Source: Pseudomonadota bacterium
GTDB taxonomy: Bacteria; Pseudomonadota; Gammaproteobacteria; Steroidobacterales; Steroidobacteraceae
Direction of reading: 5' to 3'
Assembly (NCBI GenBank): GCA_025357635.1
Contig: JANXOV010000082.1
Coordinates: 35,519-99,518 of the forward strand
DNA length: 64,000 nt
The notes under the pieces were generated by a model. That model saw only the letters and a list, made by a program, of their open reading frames with translations, was not told where the DNA came from and ran no database searches. Shown here piece after piece: positions 54,601 to 61,219 of the stretch. Within the stretch, counting starts at the first letter, position 1. The number at the start of each line of letters is the position of its first letter. Position numbers and translations under genes: made by a program.

Positions 54601-54833
54601 ATATCGGTGATCAATGTCTGCGCATTTCGCTCCGTGCCCAGCACGATGCGGCTGGCCATGTCCTCGGGCGGCAGGCCCGAGTAATACCAGATGGTCGCGA
54701 TGATGGGGATCTTGATGCTGGGGAAGATGTCGGTGGCGGTGCGCGCGAGCGTGAACAGGCCGAGCAGGACGATGAGCAGGCTCAACGCGATAAAGGTGAG
54801 GGGCCGCCGCAGGGCGACTTGTACGATCCACAT
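51657..54833 (-). CDS. RND efflux permease, AcrB family
   Basis: A 1058-residue proton-driven pump. It has twelve helices in two halves with large periplasmic loops. The N-terminus ALRRPLTFIALSLLIVLLG is helix 1, and the proton-relay acidic pair is in VGILVDDATVTIEN. It starts with ATG 54833 and precedes its adaptor, the reverse of the common adaptor-first order. The substrate cannot be read; the sequence type matches multidrug or solvent pumps of the HAE1/HAE2 style rather than metal pumps, which carry different relay residues. Confidence 0.94.
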   Translation of the reverse strand: MWIVQVALRRPLTFIALSLLIVLLGLFTLARTATDIFPSIKIPIIATIWYYSGLPPEDMASRIVLGTERNAQTLITDIEHTESQSLNGISVVKMFFQPDVNQDLAYAQIAAVSSSQLRGMPPGTNAPFVLAYNASTVPVMQLALSSSTLSEATLNDIAFTSIRTGLATVQGVAVPYPYGGRQRQIQVDLDPQALRANGLSALDVSNAISAQNLTLPAGTQKIGELEYFIKLNSGTKTAEAINDLPVRYSHGSVLRVGDVAHVRDGSSAQTNIVRLEGQRAVLLNVLKSGTASTLDVIARVNEKMKAIRATLPPELSVRAIGDQSIFVRAAVQGVIREGLIAAALTAVMILLFLGNWRSTLIIAISIPLAALTSIICLSALGETMNIMTLGGLALAVGILVDDATVTIENISTHLEMGKDVEQAIMDGAQQIALPAFVSTLAICIVFIPMFFLTGIAKFLFVPLAEAVVFAMLASYVLSRTLVPTLAKYWLSTHDPGRAHGAHGVFARWQQRFEQGFAQMRERYALWLKAALQAEYRFVSVFLAVMASSALLAFPLGPLPGLGQDFFPAVDAGQIKLHMRARAGTRIEETAALADAVEASVRRTIPRNEIASIVDNIGVPYSGINLAYSTSNPVGPSDADIFISLNPGHSRTDGHIRALRRALPPQFPPVAFSFLPADIVNQILNFGLPAPIDVQIAGFDVSGNREYANELVRRIRLIVGAVDVHVHQLFDYPQINVDVDRTRAQQLGLTQQAIANNLLISLSGSFQTQPSFWLDPVTSAPYAVIAQTPQYRLNSLADLKVTPISSGAESSAMPQVLGNVAAFSRSVGPAVVSHYNAKPVIDVFASIQGSDLGYVANRVREVLANSAHEIPKGSTVSVRGQAETMIGSFNGLLLGLAGAVILVYLLIVVNFQSWLDPFIIITGLPAALAGIVWMLFLTHTTVSVPALIGAIMCMGVATANSILVVSVARTRLDAGADAYTAAVEAGVARIRPVLMTALAMIIGMVPMALGLGEGGEQNAPLGRSVIGGLIFATVATLFFVPAVFSLIHRRTRPAAGVTE

Positions 54834-54925
54834 GGACGGGTCAGCTCAGAGAAGAACGGGATCCAACAGCGCAGCGCAGCCTAGCGCGAGATCCGCACCG
54901 CAGGCAATGAAGTCTAGAGGGTGCC

Positions 54926-55201
54926 TTAGTCGGTGGAGCGGCGTCCACGCTGTACGCGATGATCCTCGCCGCGCCAAGCGCGCGGCGGGCGGAAATTTTC
55001 CACCGCCCGGCGCGGACCCGCACGCCGGTCCGCATGATGCCGGTAGCGGCAGCGGCATTGCGCCGGGTTGGCGCATTGATTCAGCGGCAGACGCGGCGCA
55101 TCACCGGACAGGAAGCGAACCTCCGACAGCATTTGCGCTTCTTGACAGGCGTTGCCGTCGGCGATCACGCTCACTGCATGCCAGTGCTGTTGTTTTTCCA
55201 T
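54926..55201 (-). CDS. Small Cys/His-rich conserved protein
   Basis: A 91-residue basic protein with an initial MEKQQHWHAVSVIADGNACQ, the central FLSGDAPRLPLNQC, then the Cys-x6-Cys-x-Cys cluster reading CANPAQCRCRYRHHADRR, and a tail ending GRRSTD. I recall this arrangement from short uncharacterised proteobacterial proteins, though I cannot name the family. The Cys/His cluster suggests metal binding. ATG 55201 opens the conserved start. It is upstream of the RND genes, 92 bases from the RND start, on the same strand. Confidence 0.6.
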   Translation of the reverse strand: MEKQQHWHAVSVIADGNACQEAQMLSEVRFLSGDAPRLPLNQCANPAQCRCRYRHHADRRAGPRRAVENFRPPRAWRGEDHRVQRGRRSTD

Positions 55202-55388
55202 ACGGCGGGTCTACCCTGACCAAACATTGAAAATTTGTCGCAGCGCAAATGATAAACCCCAAGGGGCGGCCGATCAAACGCTGCCCACAGAATCCGCGCA
55301 TCTCGCGCTTCAGATCAGATATTAAATTAATCGCGCAACCAACTGTTAATGTTAAATTATTAGACACACTAACGAATTCTAAAGAAGC
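55202..55388. promoter_or_regulatory. AT-rich divergent promoter region
   Basis: 187 bases between the small Cys/His protein and the GNAT gene. The last 80 bases (about 55310-55388) are strikingly AT-rich compared with the rest of the window, with TATTAAATTAAT and TTAAATTATTAG stretches. This is the likely promoter of the GNAT gene, though no sigma-70 hexamer pair with ideal spacing stands out. Confidence 0.45.
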
Positions 55389-55838
55389 ATGAAACAACTC
55401 CAGTTGATTGAAGCCGGCATCGACCACATCGAAGCCGCCGCCGGACTGTTCGACGGCTACCGGCAGTTCTACAAGTTCCCCTCGGATCTGGAGGCCTGCC
55501 GCGGCTTTCTGCGCGACCGGATTCAGCGCGGCGAGTCGCGCGTGTTCCTGGTGTTCGCGCAAGGGCGCCCTGCGGGTTTCATGCAGCTATATCCCTCCTT
55601 CAGTTCCCTGTCGCTGCGGCGGGTGTGGATACTGTACGACTTGTTCGTGGCTCCCGACTCGCGCAAGCTCGGCGTGGCGCGAATGCTGCTGGACAAGGCT
55701 CACGCCTTGGCAGTGGAGACCGGCGCGAGTGAGGTCAATCTGGCCACGGCCATCGACAATCAGCCCGCACAGCGTGCGTACGAACAGCTGGGGTGGGTGC
55801 GGGACGAGGAGTTTTACTACTACAACCTCGTCATCTGA
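55389..55838 (+). CDS. GNAT-family N-acetyltransferase
   Basis: A 149-residue acetyltransferase. The acetyl-CoA pyrophosphate loop is in VAPDSRKLGVARMLL (about 88-102; the usual R/Q-x2-G-x-G/A pattern reads R-K-L-G-V-A). The C-terminal NQPAQRAYEQLGW block completes the fold. It acetylates an amine on a small molecule or protein; the target is unknown. The start ATG 55389 is preceded by AAAGAAG. It is convergent with the ketoacyl-synthase gene, with 7 bases between stops. Confidence 0.9.
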   Translation: MKQLQLIEAGIDHIEAAAGLFDGYRQFYKFPSDLEACRGFLRDRIQRGESRVFLVFAQGRPAGFMQLYPSFSSLSLRRVWILYDLFVAPDSRKLGVARMLLDKAHALAVETGASEVNLATAIDNQPAQRAYEQLGWVRDEEFYYYNLVI

Positions 55839-55845
55839 TCCCGGG

Positions 55846-56790
55846 TCAGACGCGCTCCAGCAGCGCAGCACCGACCGAGTAGCCGCCGCCGAAGGAAACC
55901 AGCAACACCTTGCCGCCCATCGGAACGCGCTGCGCATTGCGGTGCAAGGTGATGGGCACACTGGCGCTGCCGGTGTTGCCGAGCCGGTCGATGGTGACTG
56001 CGACGCGATCCGCGGGAATTTTCATGCGCTCTCCCAGCGCATGCAGAATCCGCAGATTGGCCTGGTGCGGCACCAGCAGGCAAATATCTGCGATGCCCAA
56101 ACCGGCCTGCTTGAGGATGTCGGCGCTGATCTGCTCCATTTCATTCACGGCGTGATGAAACACCTCGCGCCCATGCGGCATCTGCAGGCCGCCCGCCCGC
56201 GGCCGCATGCTCACCGCTTCCGGGCCGCGGCCCAGATCCGCGCGGCCGCGGGTCAGGGTGGCCAGTATGCGAAACGACCCCGCCGGTGCCAGCAACACGG
56301 CGGCGGCCCCATCGCCCCACAGGTGATTGCTGTCATCGTCGCTGAAATGACTGTTGTGTTCGGTGGCGACCAACAGCGCGCAGCGCGACCGGCCGGCCTC
56401 GATGAAGGTGGCGCCGACCTCGAGTGCGTTCAGGAAGGAGGAGCAGGCCGAGGAGAGCTCGAACACCTTGGCATCGCGCAGCGCAAACTCGCGCTGCACG
56501 TGGTGCGCGGTGGTGCCGATGGTGTCATGCGGCGTGTACGAGGCGGAGATCACCAGGTCGACCGGCACCGGCCAGGCGCCGATGGAGTCCAGTAGATTGC
56601 GCACGGCGCGCACGGCCATGCTGGAACTGCTTTCCTGGGGGCCGGCACGGCGCCGTTCCAGGATGCCGGTTCGCCGAACAAACCATTCAAGTGGTTTGCC
56701 GGTTTGTGCGGCAAAGTGTTCATTATTAAGAATATTATCGGGAACGTATTCGCTGGTTGCGAAGACGTGAGCTGCAGATTCAGATCGCAC
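55846..56790 (-). CDS. 3-oxoacyl-ACP synthase III-like protein
   Basis: A 314-residue thiolase-fold condensing enzyme of the FabH group. The triad is Cys116 in ELSSACSSF, His242 in VPHQANLRI and Asn272 in RLGNTGSAS. It would condense an acyl-CoA with malonyl-ACP or a second acyl-CoA. No acyl carrier protein, malonyl transferase or reductase lies near, so it is not part of a fatty-acid cluster. Both possible starts are GTG; 56790 fits the family N-terminus better than 56853. It follows the phosphodiesterase gene by 81 bases. Confidence 0.87.
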   Translation of the reverse strand: MRSESAAHVFATSEYVPDNILNNEHFAAQTGKPLEWFVRRTGILERRRAGPQESSSSMAVRAVRNLLDSIGAWPVPVDLVISASYTPHDTIGTTAHHVQREFALRDAKVFELSSACSSFLNALEVGATFIEAGRSRCALLVATEHNSHFSDDDSNHLWGDGAAAVLLAPAGSFRILATLTRGRADLGRGPEAVSMRPRAGGLQMPHGREVFHHAVNEMEQISADILKQAGLGIADICLLVPHQANLRILHALGERMKIPADRVAVTIDRLGNTGSASVPITLHRNAQRVPMGGKVLLVSFGGGYSVGAALLERV

Positions 56791-56871
56791 CTGGTTTTCT
56801 TTTTGACCCGCTTGAGCGCCGGCTTTTTGCCGTGCGCACGATAGGGTCTGCACCGTTCAGTGTCAACAGGA

Positions 56872-57792
56872 TCACCTGGCAAACGCCTCCAACACCGGAT
56901 TCCCGTCGAGCTTGCCGGTGTTCAAACCCAACAGATAGCCCACCGTCGCCGCCGTATCTTCGGTGCGCACTTCCCGCTCTTCAATCTGGGTCAGATCGAA
57001 ACCGCGTTTGACACCGGGGCCGGCGAGCACCCAGGGGATATGGCGGCTGCGCGCATCGTCAGGGCCGTGAGTGCGCCCCGCACCGCCGTGATCGGCCGAT
57101 ACGATGATGGCGGTGACGGCGCGAATGCCAGCGGCATCCAGCGCGGCCAGCACCCTGCCCAGCTGAGCATCCACGTGCTCGACCGCTGCGAGCTGTTCGA
57201 TCGAGCCCCAGCCTTTTTCGTGCCCCGCCAGGTCCACACCGGGGAAGTGAACGAACAACAGCGCCGGCTTGTAGAGGCCGATCATCTCCACCGCGTGCGC
57301 CGCGACCGTGTCGTCATCGACGCTGCTGTTGGCCGCCGCCGGCACGAACACATGGGTGATGGTGCCCGGCTTGTTCAAGACTGCGAATTTGGATTTCCCG
57401 GCCGCCATGGCCGTCGATAGTCCGGCGCGCGTCGCCAACTCCAATACCGTGGGCCGCAAGGGATACACCGGCTCGCTCAAGGGCAGATCGCGATTCCAAT
57501 CGATGCCGTGCTTCGCCGGCGCAAATCCGGTGAGCATGCTGGTGTGCGAGGGCAAGGTCACCGACAACGCAGTGGTCCTGGCCCAGAACGTGAACGCGCC
57601 CGCAGCCATCAGCGCACGCAGGTTGGGCATGTTGGCGCGCAGGGCCATGTCGGGGCGCAGACCGTCGATGCTGACGAGGACGACATGCGCGACGCCCTCC
57701 ACCCCCTGAGGCGGTGCAGCCGGAGCCGCGACCGCAATGCACAGCAAGACCGAGAGAAGCACTGACCTTGCATTGGAATTTAACGTACGCAT
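56872..57792 (-). CDS. Secreted alkaline phosphatase-superfamily phosphodiesterase
   Basis: A 306-residue nucleotide pyrophosphatase/phosphodiesterase-type enzyme. It has a Sec signal (1-25, ending VAAPAA). Metal and catalytic residues are Asp43 in SIDGLRPD, the nucleophile Thr79 in SVTLPSHTS, Asp187 and His191 in VDLAGHEKG, and Asp234-His235 in SADHGG. It hydrolyses phosphodiester or pyrophosphate bonds in the periplasm. At 306 residues it is compact for the family. It starts 23 bases after the RidA gene in the same unit. Confidence 0.9.
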   Translation of the reverse strand: MRTLNSNARSVLLSVLLCIAVAAPAAPPQGVEGVAHVVLVSIDGLRPDMALRANMPNLRALMAAGAFTFWARTTALSVTLPSHTSMLTGFAPAKHGIDWNRDLPLSEPVYPLRPTVLELATRAGLSTAMAAGKSKFAVLNKPGTITHVFVPAAANSSVDDDTVAAHAVEMIGLYKPALLFVHFPGVDLAGHEKGWGSIEQLAAVEHVDAQLGRVLAALDAAGIRAVTAIIVSADHGGAGRTHGPDDARSRHIPWVLAGPGVKRGFDLTQIEEREVRTEDTAATVGYLLGLNTGKLDGNPVLEAFAR

Positions 57793-57815
57793 TTTTTCCC
57801 CTTCTCAAGCCTTGC

Positions 57816-58280
57816 TCAGCGAAACTCGATGATGGCTTCGATTTCCACGCTCAGGTTCACCGGCAGGCCGCCGACGCCGAGCGCCGAGCGCGCATGGCGT
57901 CCGCGCTCGCCGAACACCTCCACCAGCAAATCCGAGCAGCCGTTGACCACTGCCGGGTGATCGGTGAAATCCGCCGTGGCGTTCACGAAACCCAGCACCT
58001 TCACGACACGCTGCACCCGGTCCAGCGACCCCAGCGCCTGCTTCACCACGGACAGCACGCGCAGGCCGGTGCGGCGCGCCCGCGCGTAGCCCTCGGCCGT
58101 CGTGACCTGATCCCCGACGCGCCCCGCCAGCCACTTGCCGTCATCGTCCGTGGCGCCCTGCCCTGAGATGAACAGCAGATTGCCGCTGATCACGCTGGGC
58201 ACATAGTTCGCCATGGGTGCGATGGACGCGGGCAGCACGATGCCCAAATCAGCCAGCCTCTTGTCGATCGATTCACTCAT
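57816..58280 (-). CDS. RidA/YjgF-family protein
   Basis: A 154-residue Rid-family protein. It is longer than the 128-residue RidA archetype, with the N-terminal extension and GDQVTTAEGYARARRTGL block of the YjgH/atuC-like branch. The active-site Arg equivalent is not certain: the usual region reads RHARSALGVGGLPVNLSVEIEA, with an Arg present. RidA proteins deaminate reactive enamine/imine intermediates made by PLP dehydratases. The gene overlaps the threonine dehydratase gene by 8 bases, a natural pairing, because that enzyme generates 2-aminoacrylate or 2-aminocrotonate. Confidence 0.9.
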   Translation of the reverse strand: MSESIDKRLADLGIVLPASIAPMANYVPSVISGNLLFISGQGATDDDGKWLAGRVGDQVTTAEGYARARRTGLRVLSVVKQALGSLDRVQRVVKVLGFVNATADFTDHPAVVNGCSDLLVEVFGERGRHARSALGVGGLPVNLSVEIEAIIEFR

Positions 58281-59250
58281 GCGCTTCTCTTTGCCAGGGT
58301 AGTTTGTCCAAATCCAGATTGCCGCCCGTCAATACGATGCCGATGCGTGCACCGGTCCGCAGCGGCGCGATCAGCTCGGCGGCGGCAAGCCCCACGGCCC
58401 CCGACGGCTCGACGATGATTTTAAGCACTTCCCAGATCGAGCGCATGGAAGCAACGATGGCGCTTTCGGTGACCGTGACGATGTCGTCCACATGCACCTT
58501 GATGTGCGCAAAGCTCAGCTCACCGAGCGAGGACAGCAATCCGTCGGCGATGCTGCGCGGCGACAGGCTCGGAAAGATTCGTCCCGCCTTGAACGAACGC
58601 GCCGCATCGTCCGCGCCGGCAGGCTCAGCGCCGATGACCAGGATGCGTGGATTGATCGCCTTCGCCGCCACCGCGATGCCGGCCAGATGGCCACCGCCGC
58701 CGACGGGACAAATGATGACATCGAGATCCGGGACCTGCTCGAGGAATTCCAGCGCCGTGGTGCCCTGCCCGGCCATGACGCTCAAGTCGTTGTAGGGATG
58801 CACCAGCCGCGCGCCGGTCTGCGCCTGCAGGGCGGCGGCGCTGGCTTCGCGCGCCGCGATCGTGGGTGCGCACAGCACGATCTGCCCGCCGTAGCGGCGC
58901 ACCGAGGCCTGCTTGGACTGAGGCGCGTTGTCGGGCATGACGATGTGCGCCGGAATCCCGCGCAAGCGCGCCGCGCGCGCCAGCGCCGCCGCGTGATTGC
59001 CGGAGGAATGCGTCACCACGCCGCGTGCCGCGTCCGCGCGGCTCAGTTCGTACACGGCATTGGTGGCGCCGCGCGCCTTGAAGGCGCCGGTCTTCTGCAG
59101 GTTCTCGCATTTGAAGAACAGTTTCGCGCCGAATTGCTCGTCCAGGGTCGTGCTGGTCAACACCGGCGTGCGATGAATCATCGTCGCGATGCGCCGCTGC
59201 GCCGCGCGGATCGAGGCCAGATTCAATTCCGTGGTGGCTGCGACGCGCAT
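58273..59250 (-). CDS. PLP-dependent threonine/serine dehydratase
   Basis: A 325-residue fold-type II PLP enzyme. The Schiff-base Lys58 is in KTGAFKARGA, the phosphate-binding glycine loop is PVGGGGHLAG, and the Asn of SSGNHAAA is present. The length, without the C-terminal ACT-like regulatory domain of IlvA, matches catabolic threonine dehydratase or serine racemase. It deaminates L-threonine or L-serine to a 2-oxo acid and ammonia. It starts 4 bases after the rhomboid stop and overlaps the RidA gene by 8 bases. Confidence 0.93.
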   Translation of the reverse strand: MRVAATTELNLASIRAAQRRIATMIHRTPVLTSTTLDEQFGAKLFFKCENLQKTGAFKARGATNAVYELSRADAARGVVTHSSGNHAAALARAARLRGIPAHIVMPDNAPQSKQASVRRYGGQIVLCAPTIAAREASAAALQAQTGARLVHPYNDLSVMAGQGTTALEFLEQVPDLDVIICPVGGGGHLAGIAVAAKAINPRILVIGAEPAGADDAARSFKAGRIFPSLSPRSIADGLLSSLGELSFAHIKVHVDDIVTVTESAIVASMRSIWEVLKIIVEPSGAVGLAAAELIAPLRTGARIGIVLTGGNLDLDKLPWQREAHE

Positions 59251-59254
59251 GCGA

Positions 59255-59854
59255 TCAGACCGCGAAGCCCAGCATGCCGGCCAGCTCCCGGTAGGCGAAC
59301 GGATCGGTGACGGCGACGAACAGCAGGCCGGTGATCGCGCCGGCGATGTGCGCGTCGTGATTGACGCGGCCCTTGGATTGCCGTGCGGAATAATAGCTGT
59401 AGATCAGATAGCCGACGGCAAACAGCGGCGCCGGGATCGGTATGGGAATGGGCAGGAGGATCAGACTCTGATGCGGAAAGTACACGATGGCGGCGAACAT
59501 CACCGCCAGGATCGCGCCTGATGCGCCGAGGGAGGAATAGTTGGGATCGTTGCGATGCTTGAAGGCGGTGCCGGCGCTGCTGCAGATCAGCCCGGCAAAG
59601 TACAGCAGCAAAAATCGCGGCGTGCCGATATAACGCTCGATGGCGAAGGCGAAGAAATAGAACGTCAGCATATTGAACAGCAGGTGCGGGATGTCGGCGT
59701 GCACGAAGCCGCAGGTGATGAGGCGTTCGTACTGATGCTGCCGCTGCACGAAATAAGGACGCAGCAGCGCGCGCTCGGTGATGGCCGGGGACACGTACAT
59801 CCCCAGCAGCGTGATGGCGATGGTTGCGATGAAAATGGCGGTGGCGCCTATCAA
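59255..59854 (-). CDS. Rhomboid-family intramembrane protease
   Basis: A 199-residue six-helix rhomboid. The catalytic Ser112 is in GASGAILAV (G-x-S-G) and the His169 in DAHIAGAITG. The oxyanion-related His57-x3-Asn61 is in HLLFN. It cleaves membrane-embedded helices; the target is unknown. The start is a rare TTG at 59854 with a perfect AGGAGGT five bases upstream, and the TTG overlaps the MFS stop (TTGA), so it is translationally coupled. No ATG gives a complete first helix. Confidence 0.88.
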   Translation of the reverse strand: MIGATAIFIATIAITLLGMYVSPAITERALLRPYFVQRQHQYERLITCGFVHADIPHLLFNMLTFYFFAFAIERYIGTPRFLLLYFAGLICSSAGTAFKHRNDPNYSSLGASGAILAVMFAAIVYFPHQSLILLPIPIPIPAPLFAVGYLIYSYYSARQSKGRVNHDAHIAGAITGLLFVAVTDPFAYRELAGMLGFAV

Positions 59855-61119
59855 GCCGGACCTCCTGTGTCACCGCGCGAGCGCCGATACACCAGCAGCG
59901 CAAAGTAAATGAGGAACAACAGACCGGCGCTGACCGCCAGGGAGTGGTGGATGCCAATGCTCTCACCCAGCACGCCGATACTCAAGCCGCTGAAGGCGCG
60001 CAACCCCAGGCTGGACATGGTGAACACCCCGATAATACTGCCGCGCTTGTCGGCCGGCGCATGCAGCTGCACCAGCGTCTGCGCCATCGCATTGAACGCC
60101 AGCTCCACGAAACCGGCCAGGAACAGCAGTACGATGGCCAGCCAGTAGGAGCCGGCCAGCGCAAAACCCGCCAGCAGCGCCGACCAGACCATGGCCAGGA
60201 AAAACGCGGTGCGCGCCCGCGGCGGCAGCAGCGACCGGCTCTCCAGCACGATGCCCGCGATCAGCCCGCCGGCGGCGTCCGCCGCAAGCAGCAGGCTGTA
60301 GGAGAAGTCCGCGCGGCCATAGCCCAGGGAATGCGCAAAGCCCGGCATCTGCGCCTGATAGGCGTTGCCGACGAAAAAGGAGGATGCGCCGATCAGCGCA
60401 GTCATCGACAGCAGGACCGGATTCTGCGCCACCGCCCGCAGGCTGGCTCGGATGTCGGCCAAGCCGCGCAACGCGCGCGGTGGCGGCCGCCACCCCGCAA
60501 CGGCCGCGCCGTAGGGCGCCCGGATCAGCCAAAGGAACAGGGGCGCACAGATCAGCGAGTTGATCCAGATGCCATGCACCGGACCGAACGCCAGCAGCAA
60601 CCCCGCGCCCACGGCCGGACCGATCAGAAAACCCATGTAGCGACCGGTGGCATTCAAGCGCACGGCGCTGGGCAGATCCTGCGGCCGCACCATCTGATGT
60701 ATCAGCACCTGCGAGGCGGGCAGCCAAATGACGCCTGCCATGCCATGGGCAACCAGCAGCAGCATCGCCTTCCACACCTGCACCGTGTCGGTGTAGAAAA
60801 GGACGCCCCAACTCACCGAAACGCTCATGAGCAGCAGCATGCCCACCTGAATGAGGCGCCGCACATCGAAGCGGTCCGCCAGTGTGCCGCTGTAGGCGGC
60901 GAACAGCAGATGTGGCACCCAATGCGAGATCACCGCGAACCCGCCCAGGGCTGGCGAATGGAATTTCTGATACATGACCCAGTAGCTGATCACATGCTCG
61001 ACGTTATCGGCCATGATCGCGGCGGCGGCGAAGCAGAAGTACAGGCGAAAATCGCGATTGGCAAGCGCGGCGAAGGCGCGCGGTGCGCTCGCAGCCGGAT
61101 GGGGATCGGAATGGCTCAC
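59851..61119 (-). CDS. Major facilitator superfamily transporter
   Basis: A 422-residue MFS transporter with twelve helices in two halves. The cytoplasmic loop signature between helices 2 and 3 reads SGTLADRFDVRRLIQ, matching the MFS G-x3-D-R-x-G/D-R-R pattern. It looks like the enterobactin exporter/MFS-3 group of efflux carriers. The start GTG 61119 gives the polar N-terminus SHSDPHPAAS; longer frames run into the terminator upstream. It is first in a six-gene minus-strand unit, only 20 bases downstream of the receptor terminator. Confidence 0.9.
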   Translation of the reverse strand: MSHSDPHPAASAPRAFAALANRDFRLYFCFAAAAIMADNVEHVISYWVMYQKFHSPALGGFAVISHWVPHLLFAAYSGTLADRFDVRRLIQVGMLLLMSVSVSWGVLFYTDTVQVWKAMLLLVAHGMAGVIWLPASQVLIHQMVRPQDLPSAVRLNATGRYMGFLIGPAVGAGLLLAFGPVHGIWINSLICAPLFLWLIRAPYGAAVAGWRPPPRALRGLADIRASLRAVAQNPVLLSMTALIGASSFFVGNAYQAQMPGFAHSLGYGRADFSYSLLLAADAAGGLIAGIVLESRSLLPPRARTAFFLAMVWSALLAGFALAGSYWLAIVLLFLAGFVELAFNAMAQTLVQLHAPADKRGSIIGVFTMSSLGLRAFSGLSIGVLGESIGIHHSLAVSAGLLFLIYFALLVYRRSRGDTGGPA

Positions 61120-61139
61120 GAGTGAAGTCCGGCTGCTGG

Positions 61140-61178
61140 AAAAAAAATGGGTGCTCCGCCTTGCCGGCGGAGCACCCA
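61140..61178 (-). terminator. Rho-independent terminator of the receptor gene
   Basis: On the minus strand a 13-bp perfect stem (TGGGTGCTCCGCC at the start, loop GGCAA, complement after) is followed directly by eight T residues (61147-61140). It lies 41 bases beyond the receptor stop at 61220 and is the clearest intrinsic terminator in the window. Confidence 0.93.
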
Positions 61179-61219
61179 ATGATCATCAATCGACGCTATC
61201 GCCGACTCAATCAAACGTC

